Positions 9,122 through 12,300 of a DNA stretch of 12,300 nucleotides are shown one piece after another. The DNA is from Parachlorella kessleri (Eukaryota > Chlorophyta > Trebouxiophyceae > Chlorellales > Chlorellaceae), in NCBI GenBank assembly GCA_001598975.1, contig BBXU01001035.1, positions 1-12,300 of the forward strand. Reading direction: 5' to 3'. The position numbers and the translations under genes were made by a program. Under the pieces are notes generated by a model that was given only the letters and a program-made list of their open reading frames with translations, was not told the DNA's origin and made no database searches. Every line of letters begins with the position of its first letter. Position 1 is the stretch's first letter.

Positions 9122-12100
9122 ATGGCAACCCCACCACCTATGGCAGCGGGTGTTGAGTCGGGGGTGAGTTCGTGGCAGTAAAACAAGGCTGGTGGGAGAG
9201 CAGGTACATCACAGCACGGCTTGACTAGCTAGCTAGCCTGCGGCCCGATTTGCCTAGCTGAGCTATAGCTAGCTTGAGCTCCCGAATGGTGTGCTGGAGG
9301 AGGTGCCTGCACGTCAGTGCACCCCTTCATCGTGGCCAATGAGGCACCGGGTTGGCTGAGGTGTGACTGTGAGGTGTCCTCCTGACTAGTACGCCCTGCA
9401 GGGCGCAGAGGGCTCGGAGTACTCCCCTCGCATCCCTGCTTTTCCTGTTCACCATGTCTGGCTTGCTCCCCCTCTTCAGTATGTCTGTAGCTTAGTGTAT
9501 CCAAACCCTAAGGGTGGCTGGAAACTCATGGCCGCCCCCTTGCCCTGCCACACTGTCAAGTCTGAGCATCTACCTGCTCCTGACCCAACCTCCGTCCTGC
9601 GTCGCCTACCCTTGACTGTGCTCGCAGGTGACCATTGACACGGCCAGGGTTGGTCCCCTACCTTGGTTTGAAGTATTGTTCATGCAGGTAACCTATCGCC
9701 ACTGATGGTCCTTGCAGGTGACCATTGACACAGCCAGGGTTGGGCCTCAGGGCCAGCCTGTGCGCGTGGTGGAGGCATATGCCCTTGCCTTGCCTGGCCA
9801 CACTGCCAGGTGCAGCCCCTGCCTGCCCCTGAACATATTTTCCTCCGGCATTGCCCGTGCAGGTGACTATTGACACCGCAAGGGTCGGGCCCCAGGGGCA
9901 GCCTGTGCGCGTGGTGGAGGCGTACGTCCAGCCGTACGGGCCGCCCCAGTGGAGCGGCCGGGCGTTGGATGAGGCCCGGGGCGTGGAGTGGAAAGTGGTC
10001 CAGCGCGAACAGGTGGGGGGATATATCCTCTGAACCTTCAGGGTTGGGTGGGTGGAGTCCAGAGGATGGGATGTGGGGGTGTATATAGATAGTGCCATGA
10101 GGAGGGCGCTGAGTGATGTGGAGTAGAAGTGGTCAAGCTGCGCCTGAAACTTGTGTGGTGTGATGAAGCGGTGACCAGGGAGTACTATTAGTAGTCTGTG
10201 TTGCCTTCCTGCGGTTCACACTTGCACGGTGCTGGCTGCCCTCTCCAGCGCTATTCGCAGCTGGGGGTTCCTGGCTGCAAGCATACATGCTGATCCGCCC
10301 CTGGGAGTCCCTCCTGCAGGTCGCCAACCCCGCCCCCCTGGGCCTACTCGGTTTCGGGTACACCACCGCACTGCTGCAAGTACGTATGCACCTAAACTTC
10401 TGTCACCGTACTAGCGTCGCTACTAGCCTACTAGTAGTAGGTTTGTCTGGTGTGCATGTCGCAATCTGGGGGCTATATATGTGACTTGTAAAGAAGCGAT
10501 GGAGGGCCGTGCTCCCAGCATATTTGGGGCGGTGCTTGCCATGCTTTGCTGGTGGCAGGCAGCACTAGCCCAGCGTGTCCTGGCGTGCTGGGCGGGCGTC
10601 CTGCATAGTGTCTGCTTGGGGACGCTGCTGTCCTCCTGTTGGCCACCATTTCCCTGTCCCCCCTGACCCCAACTACACGCTGTAGCTAACAGGGTGATCA
10701 CCGCAGGGGCTTTGGGTCCGTCCCCCTGTGCTGTGCTGGAACACCAGCATCACCCCTGGCCCTAACCGAGCCCTGCTACAAGCCCTACCTAATGAGGTGA
10801 TCACCCCAGGTGGTCTCTGGTCGCGTCACCCCCTAAACAGGGTTGGAACACCGGCATCACCGAGCAGAGCACCAACAACATCGTGCTGGGGTATGCCATG
10901 TTCTACGGGGGGCTGGCCCAGGTGCTGGCGGGCATGTGGGAGTTCAAGCGGCAGAACACCTTTGGCGCCGCCGCCTTCACCAGCTATGGTAGGTCCTCCA
11001 TGGGTCCTCCGTGTGTGGGTGGGGTCAGACGCAGCGCACATTCGTTATTCCAGTGGGGACTTTGCTGGCATGCTTGCCGGGGTGCAGCTGGGTCATCGGG
11101 CAACCTCTTTCCCTGTAAAGCACCGGGGGCGAAGCCTGCGCGGCTAAAGGCATGTGTGGTGGTGCCACTTGGCAAGCTGCCGGTGTGTGTGACTGTTGCA
11201 GGCTGCTTCTGGATGGGGTTTGCGCTCTTCCAGATCTTTGCCAAGGTGAGCGCACCCCGCCCTTGAGGGCCATGTTGATATTATTATCTTGCACAGCAGG
11301 CAGGTGGGCGCCATTGGCGTGCGCAACCTAGAGCGGACTGCATGCGGGCATACGGGCCAAGGAAGTGCATGGCGTTGCCTCCTGCTCAGTGTTGGTGGCC
11401 TTTCGTGACAAGGTGCTTGCACCGGCCGTGTGCTTGCTTCTATTGCCGCCAACTGCACGTCACAAGTTGCAGTGGCTGCTAGTCACGTTTTCAGCAGGTG
11501 CACATGACTCTCGTTGCTCCGACTAGGTAAGTAATGCGACACACAAGGATGACTCTTTAGTCATGCAGGTCATCCCCGGGTATGCCCTGCCTTACTACGG
11601 CGAGAAGATGTTCCTCGCCCTGTGGGGCATTCTGACCTTCAGTGAGTCGTCACTACTACTGTTGCTGCCTCTAGTTGGCGGGATGACTCATGCCGGTCAC
11701 CAGGGGGGGAAGGTACTTCCCACATGCGACATTTTTATTATTTTTGAGCAAGAAGGTATACTGGACTCTAACAGCCTTGTTTGCCAGCCTGGAAGCAATT
11801 ACCATTACTTTTTATGTTTCTTGTGTTGTATGTCTATTGCTCCGCCACGGCGATGACCTTGCCGCGCGCCTCCCACCTGCTCCCGATGCTGATTATCTGT
11901 CTCTGGCTCCGCTTTGCATGGCAGTATAGGTACTGCCCGCAGTCTGGGTCAGCTCAGACCAACTGCCCAGATACCTGCCAAGCTCCCATGCTGCTTCCCA
12001 CCTGCTCGCAGTCCCGCGGACGCTGCGTTGCATGCTTGAGTCTGGCCCCAATTTAGTGACTAGAGCTTCAATACATCCTTTCCTCCCCCCACACCTGCCT

Positions 12101-12300
12101 GCAGCCTTCTCTGTGGCCACCCTGACCCTCAACTTTGCGCTGTGGCTGCTCTTCATCAGCCTGGCCACCCTCTACTTTGTGCTGGCGGGAAGCGTGGCCA
12201 GCCTGGACGCCAGGGCGGTGAGTAAGAGGGGGGGGGGTATATCATTGCACTCATTAGTCAGGGAGCGTGGCCAGCCTGGACGATGCTTGGTCGGGGCCCC
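9122..12300 (+). CDS. GFY: GPR1/FUN34/YaaH (SATP) family acetate transporter, N-terminal and central part; 3' end outside window
   Basis: Seven exons join in phase to 210 codons: 9122-9163, 9863-10012, 10320-10379, 10841-10988, 11202-11245, 11569-11641, 12105-12217. A GTGAGT donor follows the last one, so the gene continues. The ATG at 9122 is the first after an in-frame TAG at 9035. The soluble N-terminal tail covers residues 1-64. NPAPLGL at 67-73 is the family signature and opens membrane segment 1 (LGLLGFGYTTALLQ). Segment 2 is IVLGYAMFYGGLAQVLAGMWEF, followed by the conserved NTFGAAAFTSYG. Segment 3 is CFWMGFALFQIF, segment 4 about FLALWGILTF, and segment 5 ALWLLFISLATLYFVLAG. The sixth segment of these usually six-helix proteins is missing at the edge. 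Family members (yeast Ato1-3, E. coli SatP, Chlamydomonas GFY proteins) move acetate or succinate across membranes. The very short first exon, followed by a 699-nt intron, is the least certain part. Confidence 0.88.
9225..9281 (+). repeat. TAGC-rich self-complementary tract in transporter intron 1
   Basis: Two clusters of overlapping TAGC words (ctagctagctagc near 9225-9237 and agctatagctagct near 9261-9274) lie about 25 bp apart. Each is palindromic, and they can pair with each other. A perfect 14-bp palindrome, cgccctgcagggcg, is at 9392-9405 in the same intron. Function unknown. Confidence 0.65.
9628..9687 (+). repeat. Partial upstream copy 1 of transporter exon 2 (possible cassette exon)
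   Basis: It is preceded by ctcgcag and encodes VTIDTARVGP, the same ten residues as the start of exon 2 at 9863. It then diverges (LPWFEVLFMQ) and is followed by GTAACC. It is exactly 20 codons, starts and ends in phase 0 and has no stop, so inclusion would keep the reading frame. The upstream sequence (about 9537-9595, beginning ccccttgccctgcc) also resembles that before exon 2 (about 9780-9835, gcccttgccttgcc), so intron and exon edge were copied together. It is probably a duplication relic; a minor spliced form is possible. Confidence 0.7.
9718..9780 (+). repeat. Partial upstream copy 2 of transporter exon 2 (decoy)
   Basis: It follows cttgcag and encodes VTIDTARVGPQGQPVRVVEAY, nearly identical to the first 21 codons of exon 2. 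It then runs straight into a copy of the upstream intron with no donor at the break. Reading through into the real exon shifts the frame, and the nearest GT donor (9810) leaves the wrong phase. It is therefore unlikely to be used productively. Confidence 0.8.
10693..10754 (+). repeat. Partial upstream copy of the intron 3/exon 4 boundary of the transporter
   Basis: It aligns with 10796-10861: both start ggtgatcacc, continue through similar intron sequence and end in ggaacacc.gcatcacc, which in exon 4 codes WNTGIT. The copy lacks the AG of the acceptor (tgctgtgctgg instead of aaacagggttgg), so it should not be spliced. It lies about 105 bp upstream of the genuine boundary. Confidence 0.75.
12261..12286 (+). 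repeat. Downstream copy of the end of transporter exon 7
   Basis: A 19-bp identical block, agcgtggccagcctggacg, occurs at 12191-12209 inside exon 7 and again at 12264-12282 in the following intron. The exonic copy codes SVASLD. The intronic copy is preceded by cag and stays open to the window edge, so an alternative exon is possible but cannot be judged here. Confidence 0.75.

Noticed and set aside
9658..10098. 146-codon minus-strand open frame across transporter exon 2
   Set aside because: Its apparent internal repeats are the antisense of the duplicated exon 2 edge, and the sense strand carries the SATP family protein.
1..12300. CRISPR array, tRNA/rRNA genes, or a phage or bacterial defence island
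   Set aside because: No regularly spaced repeats with unique spacers, no RNA-gene signatures and no bacterial operon layout; the genes are intron-rich and eukaryotic.

Overview
The window looks like nuclear DNA from a green alga, most likely of the Chlamydomonadales (Chlamydomonas/Volvox/Haematococcus group). The reasons are GC-rich, intron-dense genes with GTGAG/GTAAG donors and TGCAG acceptors, low-complexity Ala/Gln/Gly coding stretches, short tandem repeats inside introns, and gene families whose closest remembered relatives are plant or algal. No prokaryotic, organellar, tRNA or rRNA feature was seen. Three multi-exon protein genes can be rebuilt exon by exon, with matching splice phases at every junction. 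Two of them run off the window.

Left part (1-4142, minus strand): the N-terminal 782 codons of an Enhancer-of-zeste [E(z)/EZH/CLF] homologue, the catalytic subunit family of Polycomb repressive complex 2. Seven exons are visible. The conserved landmarks are a Tyr-Lys-Ser-Trp segment, VGRR..YSDD..SDEED, a SANT1-like helical region, and the zinc-binding CRRC...C..H and CGPxC motifs. A very long Gln/Ala-rich linker follows. The CXC and SET domains should lie beyond base 1.

Middle (4143-7806, plus strand): a 315-bp divergent promoter region, then a complete seven-exon gene of 451 codons for the splicing factor SPF45 (RBM17; plant DRT111/SFPS), with a G-patch and a C-terminal UHM-type RRM. From 7807 to 9121 no gene was found, only a degenerate dispersed repeat.

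Right part (9122 to beyond 12300, plus strand): the first seven exons (210 codons) of a GPR1/FUN34/YaaH (SATP) acetate transporter homologue with the NPAPLGL signature. The gene is unusual in carrying three separate local duplications that copy exon-edge sequence into neighbouring introns.

The three genes do not form an obvious pathway: chromatin silencing, pre-mRNA splicing and acetate uptake. The only likely functional link is that the E(z) and SPF45 genes share a head-to-head promoter. I found no new multi-gene system. The best leads are the exon-edge duplications in the transporter gene, the SUMO-related motifs in the E(z) linker, and a stop-free intron in E(z).
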